DNA from: Sphingobacterium bovistauri
Lineage (GTDB): Bacteria > Bacteroidota > Bacteroidia > Sphingobacteriales > Sphingobacteriaceae
NCBI RefSeq assembly: GCF_020295405.1
Contig: NZ_JADEYP010000004.1
Span: forward strand, 124,001-188,000
Length of the DNA stretch: 64,000 bases
Reading direction: 5' to 3'
A program made the translations under genes and the position numbers. Of this stretch, positions 52,083-62,148 are shown piece by piece. Position 1 is the stretch's first letter; every line of letters starts with the position of its first letter. The notes under the pieces are model-generated. The model saw only the letters and a program-made list of their open reading frames with translations, was not told the origin of the DNA and did no database searches.

Positions 52083-54491
52083 ATGATTATGAAAAAAATA
52101 TCCGTTTATTTTCTTTTGTTGTTGGGTACAAATGTATTTGCACAAGAAAATATTACCTTCCAAAAGCCTTCTACTGAAATCTTAGCCCTCGCAGATTATC
52201 AACGTCCACCTGCTATTAGTTTGAGTCCTGATAAGGCATGGGTTTTATTGAGTTATCGACCTACATACAAGACGTTGGAAGAACTAGGACAAGAAGAAAT
52301 TAAATTGGCCGGATTACGCATCAATGCGAAGACAAGGATTTCAAGTACAGAAAATTACTTTAATAATCTTCGTTTGCGATCTGCACAAGATGGTAAAGAA
52401 TATGATATAGCAGGGTTGCCAGCTAATGCGTTGATTTCAAATGTTTCTTTTTCAATAGATAGTAAATACATTGCATTCACGCATACCAACGATTCTGGAG
52501 TATCGCTATGGCTCCTAGATGTGAGCAATAAGCGGGCAAAACAGTTAACAGATTATGATTTGAATGCAGTATTGAATGACCCTTACCAATGGTTAAGAAG
52601 TTCACAGGGATTGTTAATTAGCAAATCACCAGTGGATCGTCCTGCGTTGATTGATCACAGTAAGGATTTGCCAACGGGTCCAGTGGTTTCTACTAGTGAA
52701 GGTAAAGTCTCTCAATTAAGAACATACCAAGATTTATTAAAAAATCCACAAGATGAACAAGATTTTGTATCGTTGGCGACAGCAGAATTGTATTGGATAA
52801 ATTTGAATGGTGAAGAAACGAAGTTTCTTGCTGGAGATTTATACACACAAGCTAGTGTGTCTCCCGATGGAAAATCTGTGCTAGTCTCAAAACTTAAAAA
52901 GCCATTTTCTTATGTTGTATCATATAATTCATTTCCACAAGAGACAAATGTATATGCGACTGATGGAACTTTGATACAGAAGGTGAATGAAACTCCATTA
53001 ATGGAAATAATGCCAAAAGGTTTTTCATCGACAAGACCTGGGAAACGTATGTTGACATGGAGAGCCGACAAGCCAAATACATTATTCTTCGTTCAAGCAC
53101 TGGACGGTGGTGATGCTAATAAAGCTGTTGAATATCGTGATGAGTTATTTACTTGGGAATATCCGTTTAATGGCGAACCGAGTTCATTAACTAAGGTTAA
53201 AGACCGTTTTGCAGGAATAATTTGGGGGAATGACACGTATGCATTGGTTTCTTCAAGTTGGTACGACACTAGAAATACCAAGACTTTTGTGTTGAATCCA
53301 TTATCTGGAGATGCTAGACTTTTAGTAGATCGCAATAGTCAGGATGTGTATTCACATCCAGGTAATGTGCATCGCGAGCGCAACCAATTTGGCACATATA
53401 GTATGTTTATCAATAAGGATAAAACCTATTGGGTGGGTGCAGGTAATACAAAAGAAGGGGAGTTTCCTTTTATTGATGAATTGGATTTAAAGACATTGAA
53501 GAAGAAAAGAATTTATACCGCACCTTCTTCTGATTTGCAAGAAAGAATTGCTGATGTGGTTGATATCGCAAAAGGTGACATTCTGATTTCATTACAATCG
53601 GCAAAGCAATATCCAAATTACTATACTAAAAATATTAAATCAGGAAAAACTAAAGCTGTTACAGCTATTGAAAATCCTTTTAAAAGCTTAGAGGCTGTTC
53701 ATAAAGAAGTTTTGAATTACAAGCGTAATGATGGTGTAGAATTAACAGGTACATTGTATTTACCGGCAGGCTATGATTTCACGAAGAAAGAAAAATTACC
53801 ATTATTGATTTGGGCATATCCACGTGAGTATAAAGACAAGTCTACAGCAGGTCAAAGTACAGCCAACCCGAAGGAATTTACTTTCCCAAGTTATGGCTCA
53901 TTTATTTATTGGGTAACAAAAGGCTATGCAGTACTAGACAATGCAGCTTTTCCAATAGTCGGCGAGGGCAAAGCAGAGCCGAATGATACATTTATTCCAC
54001 AACTAGTAGATAATGCTGAGGCGGCTATTAATGCTGTAGATGCTTTGGGGTATATTGATCGTAAAAAAGTTGCAGTAGGAGGACATTCTTATGGAGCGTT
54101 TATGACGGCTCATTTATTGTCAAATTCAAACTTATTTGCAGCAGGTATTGCACGTTCAGGAGCTTACAATCGTACTTTGACACCTTTTGGTTTCCAATCG
54201 GAGCAACGTAACTTTTGGGATGATCCGCAATTGTATATGACAATGTCGCCATTTATGAGTGCGAATAAAATGAAAACACCGATGCTATTGACACATGGTG
54301 CTGCCGATAATAATCCGGGTACTTTTACGATGCAGACAGAACGTTATTTTCAAGCTTTAAAAAATCTAGGTGCGCCTGTTCGTATGGTGATTTTGCCACG
54401 TGAATCGCATGGCTATGCTGCAAAAGAAAATATCTTCCATTTGCTTTGGGAGCAGGATCAGTTTTTAGAGAAACATTTGAAAGGTAAATAG
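52083..54491 (+). CDS. Secreted S9 (prolyl oligopeptidase) family peptidase
   Basis: S9 peptidases cut short peptides or release dipeptides. The 802-residue protein has a signal peptide (KKISVYFLLLLGTNVFAQ); the ATG at 52089 is an equal start option. A beta-propeller-like part fills about 30-520, then the alpha/beta hydrolase. The triad is S669 (AVGGHSYGAFM), D742 (HGAADNNPG) and H776 (RESHGYAAK). The order of blocks resembles the glutamyl/acylaminoacyl group. It is probably periplasmic. Confidence 0.9.
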   Translation: MIMKKISVYFLLLLGTNVFAQENITFQKPSTEILALADYQRPPAISLSPDKAWVLLSYRPTYKTLEELGQEEIKLAGLRINAKTRISSTENYFNNLRLRSAQDGKEYDIAGLPANALISNVSFSIDSKYIAFTHTNDSGVSLWLLDVSNKRAKQLTDYDLNAVLNDPYQWLRSSQGLLISKSPVDRPALIDHSKDLPTGPVVSTSEGKVSQLRTYQDLLKNPQDEQDFVSLATAELYWINLNGEETKFLAGDLYTQASVSPDGKSVLVSKLKKPFSYVVSYNSFPQETNVYATDGTLIQKVNETPLMEIMPKGFSSTRPGKRMLTWRADKPNTLFFVQALDGGDANKAVEYRDELFTWEYPFNGEPSSLTKVKDRFAGIIWGNDTYALVSSSWYDTRNTKTFVLNPLSGDARLLVDRNSQDVYSHPGNVHRERNQFGTYSMFINKDKTYWVGAGNTKEGEFPFIDELDLKTLKKKRIYTAPSSDLQERIADVVDIAKGDILISLQSAKQYPNYYTKNIKSGKTKAVTAIENPFKSLEAVHKEVLNYKRNDGVELTGTLYLPAGYDFTKKEKLPLLIWAYPREYKDKSTAGQSTANPKEFTFPSYGSFIYWVTKGYAVLDNAAFPIVGEGKAEPNDTFIPQLVDNAEAAINAVDALGYIDRKKVAVGGHSYGAFMTAHLLSNSNLFAAGIARSGAYNRTLTPFGFQSEQRNFWDDPQLYMTMSPFMSANKMKTPMLLTHGAADNNPGTFTMQTERYFQALKNLGAPVRMVILPRESHGYAAKENIFHLLWEQDQFLEKHLKGK

Positions 54492-54516
54492 ATGTAATTG
54501 TGAATTTACTTTTAAT

Positions 54517-54555
54517 AAAAAAACGAGCTAGATAGTGTATGTAGCTCGTTTTTTT
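54517..54555. terminator. Two-way terminator between the S9 gene and sigma gene B
   Basis: AAAAAAACGAGCTA at 54517-54530 pairs with TAGCTCGTTTTTTT at 54542-54555 around an 11-base loop. It ends two bases before the convergent sigma gene, so it serves both transcripts. Confidence 0.88.
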
Positions 54556-54557
54556 GA

Positions 54558-55145
54558 CTAAATGAAAAATAGAATTACGATCCAATAGTAGTCTTTTAAT
54601 TTTATTCTTAGATGTTTTAAAGCCTGTGTAATGTAATTTTCAACAGTTCGTTTAGAAATTCCCATGATATCCGCTATTTCATCTAAGCTTTTATGGTCAA
54701 ATCTACTTCGCATAAATGCTTCTTTGCATTTATTGGGTAGCATTTCTAGTTCTTCATGTATGATTGTTTTTAAATCCTGAAGGTTGATAAAATCTTGGAC
54801 AGAAGGCGTGATGTCGTATTGAGCTAAAAACAAATTGAAGTGATCGACGTATTTTTTACGGACTTTTTCAGATCTGAAATAATTCAGAATCTTATGTTTT
54901 GCTATCCCAAAAATGTAATGCTGAAAACTTCCATCAATATTTAAATCTTCTCTTTTTTTCCAGATAGATTCAAAGATATCTTGTACAATTTCTTCGGATG
55001 AGATTTTATTTTTAGTAAAAGAATAACTGAATTCAAGGAGCTTTTTGGCGTAAGTGTGGTATAACAAATTGAAAGATTTTTCATCACCACTTTTTAAAGA
55101 AGTTAATAGATGTTTTTCATTTGATATGGTTGTTGAATCCTTCAC
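54558..55145 (-). CDS. ECF-type RNA polymerase sigma factor (locus B)
   Basis: The 195-residue protein shows region 2 (FNLLYHTYAKKLLEFSYSFTK, then EEIVQDIFESIWKKRED) at about 20-65 and region 4 (MLPNKCKEAFMRSRFDHKSLDEIADIMGISKRTVENYI) at about 125-170. Like its locus A counterpart it ends in a hydrophobic tail (YYWIVILFFI). Here the gene is divergent from its FecR gene, unlike locus A. TATATTTA near the start, one base off the -7 consensus, may belong to its promoter. Confidence 0.93.
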   Translation of the reverse strand: MKDSTTISNEKHLLTSLKSGDEKSFNLLYHTYAKKLLEFSYSFTKNKISSEEIVQDIFESIWKKREDLNIDGSFQHYIFGIAKHKILNYFRSEKVRKKYVDHFNLFLAQYDITPSVQDFINLQDLKTIIHEELEMLPNKCKEAFMRSRFDHKSLDEIADIMGISKRTVENYITQALKHLRIKLKDYYWIVILFFI

Positions 55146-55267
55146 TGCTGGTAAATATATAACAAAAGCTTTTTTTCATTGAAAAATTTTTAAAAAAAAA
55201 TTAAAAATAACTATGTGTTTGCAATAACACAGGTTACTTCATAGTATAAAACCTAAAAAATCGATTT

Positions 55268-56383
55268 GTGGAGAACAAAGAATTTGATCATTTATTAGAT
55301 AAGTATTTAAAAGGCGAGCTTGATTCAAGCCAAAATCAGCTTGTAGAAGCATGGCTTGATACGGTGAGGAGTGAAGAAAGTACTTATGATTGGTCTAGTG
55401 AGGAAATAAATGATTTATATCATCAGATTAAACTAGAAAAATCTCCTGTTCTAAGGATCAAATGGGGTTACTGGGTGGCTGCGGCATCCATTGTACTAGT
55501 TGGATTATTTTCTGTTTATTTTTTGAAAAATAGGGAACCAAAAGAGGAGCTGATTTTGGCATCACAAATTTTACCAGCTCAGGACTCGGTTGTATTAATT
55601 ACAGGAGGAGGGCAGCAAATCTATTTGGATCATAATACTTCGGGGGTTCAATTAGCTAATAATACCATAAGTGATTCTGAAGGGAGGCAACTCAATAAAA
55701 CCGCTGATAAAATCGAAATGTATCAGTTACATATACCTAAGGGTAGACAATTTAAGATTGAATTGGAAGACGGCACAAAGGTATGGTTGAATGCTGGAGC
55801 TAAGCTAAGCTATCCTTCAAGATTTAATGAAAATTACCGAGAAGTGGAATTAGAAGGTGAAGCGTATTTCGAAGTAGCAAAACAGACGTTAACTGGAGGT
55901 GACCAACAAATACGAAGAAAACCATTTTTTGTGCGTTCATCAAAACAAGTTATTTCTGTATTAGGAACGCATTTTAATGTTGAAGCTAATAAAGGGGAAG
56001 AGTATAGTCGTACAAGTTTGGCTGAAGGAGTAGTAGAGGTGATTAAGGCAAACAGGGAGTCTAAGACTTTAAAGCCAGGACAGCAAAGTGTGGTGAATGA
56101 AAAATCAGCTATAAAAATAGTACCTGTAGATTTGGAGATGGTTCTTGGCTGGAAGAATAATTTATTTGTATTTCATAACAGCAGCCTTCGCGAAATCTTA
56201 CAGGAAGTGGAACGCTGGTACGATATTAAAATCGAAATTGATACATGGCCAACAGAAAAATTTTATGGTGAGATACAACGTAATTCACCACTTTCAGAAG
56301 TGTTAAAATTGATTGAAATGAGTAGTGATTTTCGATTCAAAGTTGTATACGATGGCGTAGAAAGGAGGCTGTTGATGCAATAA
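55268..56383 (+). CDS. FecR-type anti-sigma factor (locus B)
   Basis: The frame opens with GTG (VENKEFDHLLDKYLKG by codon, Met in the protein). The 371 residues have a short cytosolic part, a membrane segment at about 67-86 (GYWVAAASIVLVGLFSVYFL), a FecR domain at about 160-260 (LEDGTKVWLNAGAKLSYPS, GEAYFEVAKQ), and a C-terminal domain at about 300-371 (SLREILQEVERWYDIKI). It should hold the divergent sigma factor and take its signal from the downstream SusC. Confidence 0.92.
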   Translation: MENKEFDHLLDKYLKGELDSSQNQLVEAWLDTVRSEESTYDWSSEEINDLYHQIKLEKSPVLRIKWGYWVAAASIVLVGLFSVYFLKNREPKEELILASQILPAQDSVVLITGGGQQIYLDHNTSGVQLANNTISDSEGRQLNKTADKIEMYQLHIPKGRQFKIELEDGTKVWLNAGAKLSYPSRFNENYREVELEGEAYFEVAKQTLTGGDQQIRRKPFFVRSSKQVISVLGTHFNVEANKGEEYSRTSLAEGVVEVIKANRESKTLKPGQQSVVNEKSAIKIVPVDLEMVLGWKNNLFVFHNSSLREILQEVERWYDIKIEIDTWPTEKFYGEIQRNSPLSEVLKLIEMSSDFRFKVVYDGVERRLLMQ

Positions 56384-56408
56384 TTATACTTTAAGATATT
56401 GCGCAAAT

Positions 56409-56490
56409 AAAAGAACCGTAGATGATGGCGTCACCTACGGTCTGATTGATAGGCGCTTTGCGATTAATATGCTAATAATCATTAACCTAA
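56409..56490 (-). ncRNA. Candidate cis-antisense RNA opposite the susC leader (locus B)
   Basis: On the minus strand TACATTTG (56503-56496) matches the -7 consensus and overlaps the susC start codon, giving an expected start near 56490. ACCGTAGGTGA and TCATCTACGGT pair (56441-56431 with 56425-56415) around CGCCA, followed by the T-rich tract TTCTTTTATTT. One pair is G-U on this strand and an A-C mismatch on the other, at the matching place to locus A. The 3' half carries the shared CGCCANCATCT, while the outer stem bases differ yet still pair. No -33 TTG was seen. Confidence 0.5.
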
Positions 56491-56502
56491 CAACACAAAT
56501 GT

Positions 56503-59500
56503 ATGAATAAAAATGTTCATATGGATACCGCTTTTGAGGAAAGGAAAGAAGTGTGGTCCATAGAAAAATCTATCAAAAAAACTTTAAAATTATTAATTGT
56601 GATGAAGTGTATACTTCTACTGGTTTTTGGCTTTTTCGTTCAGGCTCAGGCGAATGTGTTTTCGCAGGAGATTTCACTGAATGTAAAAAGAGCCTCTTTA
56701 GAAGAGGTCCTCAAAGAAATTAGAAAACAAAGTGGTTATAACTTTTTCTTGAATGCGAACTTATTGAAGTCAGCAAAAACTGTAACTGTAAGTAGTCAAA
56801 AGAAATCTATGCGTTCGGTATTAGATGAAATCTTTCTTTCGCAACCATTAGATTATAAGATTGATGGCAAGTCAATTATAGTTCAACCGAAAAAGAATAA
56901 TCTTCAGCTTCAACAGTCTAAAACAGAGGAGCAACAAACTGTAATTGGAGGTCGAGTTACGGATGACGCTACAGGCAAATATATCGTAGGTGCTACGGTG
57001 CAGATTTTGCCAAGTGGAACAACTGTAATGACAGATGATAAAGGGGTGTTTAAATTGGATATCAAAGAAGGAGATGTTAAATTATTAGTTTCCTATATCG
57101 GTATGGAATCAAGAACGGTGACTATTCCAAAGCATAATTTTGTTGAGATCAAGCTAAAAACTCTTGAAACTGATATTGAGGATGTTGTCGTAACAGGTTT
57201 GTTTAAAAAATCAAAAGAATCTTTTACAGGTGCTTCTCAATCTTTTACAGGCGAGCAGTTGAAAGCTGTATCACCTACTAGTGTTTTAGAGGCGATTAGT
57301 ATGTTGACACCAGGATTAACTACTGTAGTGCAAAATCGAGAAGGGTCAAATCCAAACAAACTTCCAGATCTGTTATTACGTGGTGTGACCTCTTTTACTA
57401 ATACAGATCAATCTGTGAATCAACCATTGATCGTCCGTGATGGTACAATCGTTACGCTTCAGGATTTGTATGATATGGATATCAATGAAATCGAATCTGT
57501 AACTGTTTTGAAAGATGCTTCTGCGGCAGCTTTATACGGTGCGAGAGCTGCAAATGGTGTAATTGTAATCGAAAGAAAGCGTATTGCAGAAGGGAAAATG
57601 AGAATAGCATATAATTTAATTAGCTCAGTTCAAATGCCAGATTTCTCAGATTACAATTTATTGAATCCTATGCAGAAATTGGAATATGAGCAGTTGGCTG
57701 GATTATATTCTTCTACAGATCCTGTACTTCAGTACGGTTTGGATTCAGTATATAATAATCGTTTTAAACAGATACGTAGAGGCGTACAAACAGATTGGAT
57801 GGCACAGCCTTCGCGTGTTGGTTTTACACATGATCATTCGGTAAGGCTTTCTGGAGGATCACAAGGTACACGCTACGAACTTAATGGTCGTTTTGCTCAA
57901 GTAGATGGTGTGATGAAAGGGGATGGACGTGATCGATATGGATTCGGTTTCATGTTAGAGCATTACACAGCTAAAGGTTTTTCTTTTACAAATCGCACTA
58001 CATTTAATCGTGTAAATTCTGTTGCTTCTCCTTATGGACCTTTCTCCAATTTTATCCAATTAAATCCATATGATCAGATTTATGATGAATTTGGACAATT
58101 GAATAAGATATTATCTTGGGAAAAAGAAAACCCATTATATGAAGCTAGTTTAGGTTCTTTTAGTAGAAATTGGACACAGTTAATCAGTAATGATTTTGAT
58201 GCACGCTGGAATATCAATTCCAATTTCCGATTAACTACACATTGGAATATTTCCTTAAACCAAGGAGGTGTTGAAGGGTTTTTATCTCCATTATCAGCAG
58301 CTTATAGAACAGAGACAGATCCATCCAAAAAGGGAATGCTGAATGAGACAAATTCAAAGGGATTGAATTATTCAGGAAATTTAGTCTTGTCATATAACAA
58401 AATCTTCAAAGAAGATAATTTGCTGTCCATCAATACTGGTGCGACTATCAATCGCTTTGATACAAGAAGTTCTTCTTTCATGGGGATAGGGTTTTATGCT
58501 GATAATTTAGCATTCATGAAGTTTGCAGCTAGCTACCCTGATGGTCAACAACCTTCAGGTGTACAGGACTTAAGTACGGATCTAAGTAGTTTCTTCAATG
58601 TGAATTACTCCCTCAAAAATCGATACTACGTAGATGGTGTTTATCAAATGTCTGGATCATCTAAGTTTGGTGTCAATAATAGATACGGACATTTTTGGTC
58701 TACTGGTTTAGGATGGAATTTACATAATGAAGAATTTATGAATGCTGATGTAATAAATCTCCTGAAATTACGCGGTAGCATGGGTTATACAGGTAAAGTA
58801 AATTTTGCTTCTTACCAATCATTGACTACGTATCAGTATAGAAATGAATTAGCCTACTTAAATGGTATTGGAGCAGTTCCTATGGCAATTGGAAATCCAG
58901 ATTTGAAATGGGAAAGAACCATGAACTATAATGGAGGGGTTGATATGTCATTGTGGAACAGACGTGTAAATCTTACAGCTGATGTTTATCTACGCAGGAC
59001 CACAGATTTATTGATAGATAAGACGCTTGCTCCTTCTACGGGTGTGGTAACTGGAAAAGACAATTTAGGAGAGATGGAAAATAAAGGGGTAGAGTTGCGT
59101 GCAGACGTTTATGCTGTTCGTAATGATAGATGGTCTTGGCAGTTGGGGACAAATTTACAACACAATAGAAATAAAATTTTAAAAATTTCGGATGCTTTAC
59201 AAAACCAAAATGATCGCAATAATAGCGTAGAATCAGGAAGTCCATTACCACAGTTTATCGAAGGTGAATCCACGACTTCATTGAAGGTTGTACCTTCAGG
59301 AGGTATCGATGCTGCTACAGGTCAAGAGATTTTTATAAAACGTAATGGTGAACGTACGTTTATCTATGATCCATATGATAAAATCGTAATGGGCGACCAA
59401 ACTCCAGTGGTATCGGGTAATGTATTTACAACAGTACGTTACAAGCGATTGTCAGCAGTAGCTTATTTTGGATTTACTAATGGTGGATATATCTATAATT

Positions 59501-59853
59501 CTACAAGAGCTACAAAAGTTGAAGGATCTAACCCCATGTTTAATGCGGATGTAAGAGTGCTTACAGATCGTTGGCAACAACCAGGTGATATTGCTCAATA
59601 TCGAAATATTGCGGATGCAACATCACCGAAATCAACTACACGTTTCGTCGAAAAGGAAAATACATTGTCTTTAGATCGTTTTAATATAGCCTACGATTTC
59701 TCTAATACTGTTGCAAAGAGAATAGGCGCTAACAAACTCTCTTTTGGGTTGAGTATGAATGATTTATTTAGATTGTCTACGGTACGTATGGAACGTGGAA
59801 CAAACTACCTATATAGCCGTGGTGTAGATTTTAATATCAATATTTTATTTTAA
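56503..59853 (+). CDS. SusC/RagA-type TonB-dependent transporter with STN domain (locus B)
   Basis: The 1116-residue protein has a long N-terminal lead and a hydrophobic signal at about 29-48. An STN domain follows at about 55-125 (ISLNVKRASLEEVLKEIRK), then a carboxypeptidase-like domain at about 146-220 (VIGGRVTDDATGKYIVGATV), a plug at about 226-350 (DVVVTGLFKKSKESFTG, VLKDASAAALYGARAANG), and a barrel ending VDFNINILF. It differs clearly from the locus A protein in plug and barrel, so the ligand is probably different. The susD gene starts 11 bases later. Confidence 0.95.
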   Translation: MNKNVHMDTAFEERKEVWSIEKSIKKTLKLLIVMKCILLLVFGFFVQAQANVFSQEISLNVKRASLEEVLKEIRKQSGYNFFLNANLLKSAKTVTVSSQKKSMRSVLDEIFLSQPLDYKIDGKSIIVQPKKNNLQLQQSKTEEQQTVIGGRVTDDATGKYIVGATVQILPSGTTVMTDDKGVFKLDIKEGDVKLLVSYIGMESRTVTIPKHNFVEIKLKTLETDIEDVVVTGLFKKSKESFTGASQSFTGEQLKAVSPTSVLEAISMLTPGLTTVVQNREGSNPNKLPDLLLRGVTSFTNTDQSVNQPLIVRDGTIVTLQDLYDMDINEIESVTVLKDASAAALYGARAANGVIVIERKRIAEGKMRIAYNLISSVQMPDFSDYNLLNPMQKLEYEQLAGLYSSTDPVLQYGLDSVYNNRFKQIRRGVQTDWMAQPSRVGFTHDHSVRLSGGSQGTRYELNGRFAQVDGVMKGDGRDRYGFGFMLEHYTAKGFSFTNRTTFNRVNSVASPYGPFSNFIQLNPYDQIYDEFGQLNKILSWEKENPLYEASLGSFSRNWTQLISNDFDARWNINSNFRLTTHWNISLNQGGVEGFLSPLSAAYRTETDPSKKGMLNETNSKGLNYSGNLVLSYNKIFKEDNLLSINTGATINRFDTRSSSFMGIGFYADNLAFMKFAASYPDGQQPSGVQDLSTDLSSFFNVNYSLKNRYYVDGVYQMSGSSKFGVNNRYGHFWSTGLGWNLHNEEFMNADVINLLKLRGSMGYTGKVNFASYQSLTTYQYRNELAYLNGIGAVPMAIGNPDLKWERTMNYNGGVDMSLWNRRVNLTADVYLRRTTDLLIDKTLAPSTGVVTGKDNLGEMENKGVELRADVYAVRNDRWSWQLGTNLQHNRNKILKISDALQNQNDRNNSVESGSPLPQFIEGESTTSLKVVPSGGIDAATGQEIFIKRNGERTFIYDPYDKIVMGDQTPVVSGNVFTTVRYKRLSAVAYFGFTNGGYIYNSTRATKVEGSNPMFNADVRVLTDRWQQPGDIAQYRNIADATSPKSTTRFVEKENTLSLDRFNIAYDFSNTVAKRIGANKLSFGLSMNDLFRLSTVRMERGTNYLYSRGVDFNINILF

Positions 59854-59864
59854 TCCGAAGTCAT

Positions 59865-61334
59865 ATGAAATTTAATATAAAAAATAATTTGCCCAAACTT
59901 TTTACAGCTTTGCTAGGTGTATGTTTGACTTTAAATACATCATGCGATAAATTTTTGGATATAAGACCTGTCGGAGAAATAACAGGTGAGCAATTATTAA
60001 GCAATTCAGAAGGATTTGAGTCCGCATTATACGGTGTATATGCTAGTATGAACTCAAATAGCTTGTACGGAAGAGAATTGTCTTATGATATGATTGATGT
60101 TTTGGCACAATACTATGTTTGTCCTGGAAACCTGATCGTAGAGAATGCCAAGAAATATAACTACCAATATGTGGATGTTGAGTCGAAATTGAATACTATT
60201 TGGGGCGATATGTACAAAAACATTGCTAATGTGAATAATATTATCATTAGCTTGAATAAAATAAATGCGAACTCTATGCGATATTATAACCTTTATAAAG
60301 GCGAAGCATTGGGTATTAGAGCTTTCATGCATTTTGATTTGCTACGTTTATATACAGCGAATATCCAAAATAATTCAAATGCTGACGGAATCCCATATTC
60401 TGTAAAATTCGAATTGAGTCCTTCTACTTTTTCGAGTGCAGCAAAAGTGTACGAATTTATAATTACAGATTTATTAGCTGCTGAAGAATTGTTGGCAAAA
60501 GATGCGGAATATTTTACTTTTCCTAAAGTGAATCCTTCAGAACCATTCATACGCGATAGAGAAACTCACTTTAATTTGTATGCTGTACAAGCAACTTTAG
60601 CACGTGTTTATTTGACACTAGGTGATAAGGTCAAAGCTGCCGAATATGCAAAAAAGGTAATTGACGCTAATAAATTTAAATTAATGACAGCAAATGCTTT
60701 TGCGACAGATTTGCAAAACGGAATGTTGTATCCTACTGAAACCATCTTTGGGTTGTATAATAAAAGTAACTATACGGTATTAAAGGATAGATTTTGGAAT
60801 TACACGTCATTATATTCTTATGGTCTGCGTCCAGATCTTATGGATATTTATGCAGCAGAAGAGGAGCCAGTTGATTACCGTTTAGCTACTTGTTTCAAAG
60901 ACAATATGTTGGGGTCTGGAGCTGTAAAGCGTTTTGTTAAATTAATTGATAAGTATCAATTTAATGAAGAATTACAATATGCAAGACCAGCGAATTTAGT
61001 AGACGGCACAAATTTAATTCGATTACCTGAGATGTATTATATCATGGCTGAATCATTAATGGATTCTAATCCTATATCAGCAATGAGTTATTTCAATGTT
61101 GTTTTAAACTCTAGAGGCTTATTAGGGTTGTCCGATCGTGCTACTCCATTGGCATTGACGTTAGAAAGAATTACAAATGAAAGATATAAAGAGTTTATAG
61201 GTGAGGGACAAACTTTCTTCAATATGAAACGACTTAATTTACCAATCAAAAACACGGATGATGTAGTTATTCCAGCTAGCAATCATGTTTATGTTTGGCC
61301 AATTCCTATTGATGAAAAAGAGTTTAATAATTAA
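59865..61334 (+). CDS. SusD/RagB-type nutrient-binding lipoprotein (locus B)
   Basis: The 489-residue protein has a lipobox (CLTLNTSCDKFLDIRP, Cys at about 27) and SusD hallmarks: GEALGIRAFMHFDLLRLYTA near 145 and the C-terminal ERYKEFIGEGQTFFNMKRLN. The end VYVWPIPIDEKEFNN is typical. It is followed by two accessory lipoproteins. Confidence 0.94.
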   Translation: MKFNIKNNLPKLFTALLGVCLTLNTSCDKFLDIRPVGEITGEQLLSNSEGFESALYGVYASMNSNSLYGRELSYDMIDVLAQYYVCPGNLIVENAKKYNYQYVDVESKLNTIWGDMYKNIANVNNIIISLNKINANSMRYYNLYKGEALGIRAFMHFDLLRLYTANIQNNSNADGIPYSVKFELSPSTFSSAAKVYEFIITDLLAAEELLAKDAEYFTFPKVNPSEPFIRDRETHFNLYAVQATLARVYLTLGDKVKAAEYAKKVIDANKFKLMTANAFATDLQNGMLYPTETIFGLYNKSNYTVLKDRFWNYTSLYSYGLRPDLMDIYAAEEEPVDYRLATCFKDNMLGSGAVKRFVKLIDKYQFNEELQYARPANLVDGTNLIRLPEMYYIMAESLMDSNPISAMSYFNVVLNSRGLLGLSDRATPLALTLERITNERYKEFIGEGQTFFNMKRLNLPIKNTDDVVIPASNHVYVWPIPIDEKEFNN

Positions 61335-61344
61335 AAGATAGATT

Positions 61345-62136
61345 ATGAAAAGATATATAAATCACATCAAAAGAGTATGCTGTATCCTGATTGCATTGGC
61401 TTCATTGTCTTCTTGTAAGGAAAATGTATTTCAAGCAGATGATTTTAAAACTGGAATTTATTTTATAACCGACAGTATAGATTATTCTTTTGGTATCACT
61501 CCGTTGGAGACAAAAAATCACAGATTGGATATTCCTGTAAGAATAATGGGAAATCCTTCTTCTCAGGATCGTGAATTTAATGTCGAATTGCTAGTAGCAA
61601 AAACTGATGCAGAAGAGAATATTCATTATAAAATTCCTACTAGTTTTTTAGTTAAAGCAGATTCTGTAAACGGTATAATACCTTTAGAAATTTTAAGAGA
61701 ATCTTTAGGAAATGCCAATTATAAAATTGCATTTAATCTTTTAGAAAATGGAAATTTTGTACCGACGAGTAAAGAAACATCAAGTACGGTAATCACCTTC
61801 AATAATAGAATCGAGCAACCGCATTGGGTGAACCCTTGGGCTAATGATAATGTGCGATTATGGCCTTCGAGTCAGTTAGGTCCATGGAATCCAATGGTCT
61901 ATGTTAAGTTTGTTGAGTTAGTTAATGAAGTTGAAGGATTAGCTCCTGGCACATATATGAATATGATGAAAGATTTTGGTGGACCTTTATTACCAAAATT
62001 TCCTGGAACATGGGCATATGATTATAATAATACATTGACAAAATATGTATTAATACCATTGTACCGTTATTTTATTATTGATCATAAAGAATTAGGGGTA
62101 AAAGGAATTCCTAAGCCCGCAGGTTTTATTAATTAA
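61345..62136 (+). CDS. DUF4843-like lipoprotein (locus B)
   Basis: The 263-residue protein has a lipobox (LIALASLSSCKEN, Cys24) and then FKTGIYFITDSIDYSFG and VRIMGNPSSQDREFNVELL, the pattern I associate with DUF4843 proteins behind SusD genes. The role is unknown; it is probably part of the surface complex. It starts ten bases after susD. Confidence 0.78.
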   Translation: MKRYINHIKRVCCILIALASLSSCKENVFQADDFKTGIYFITDSIDYSFGITPLETKNHRLDIPVRIMGNPSSQDREFNVELLVAKTDAEENIHYKIPTSFLVKADSVNGIIPLEILRESLGNANYKIAFNLLENGNFVPTSKETSSTVITFNNRIEQPHWVNPWANDNVRLWPSSQLGPWNPMVYVKFVELVNEVEGLAPGTYMNMMKDFGGPLLPKFPGTWAYDYNNTLTKYVLIPLYRYFIIDHKELGVKGIPKPAGFIN

Positions 62137-62148
62137 TTAGATATAATT

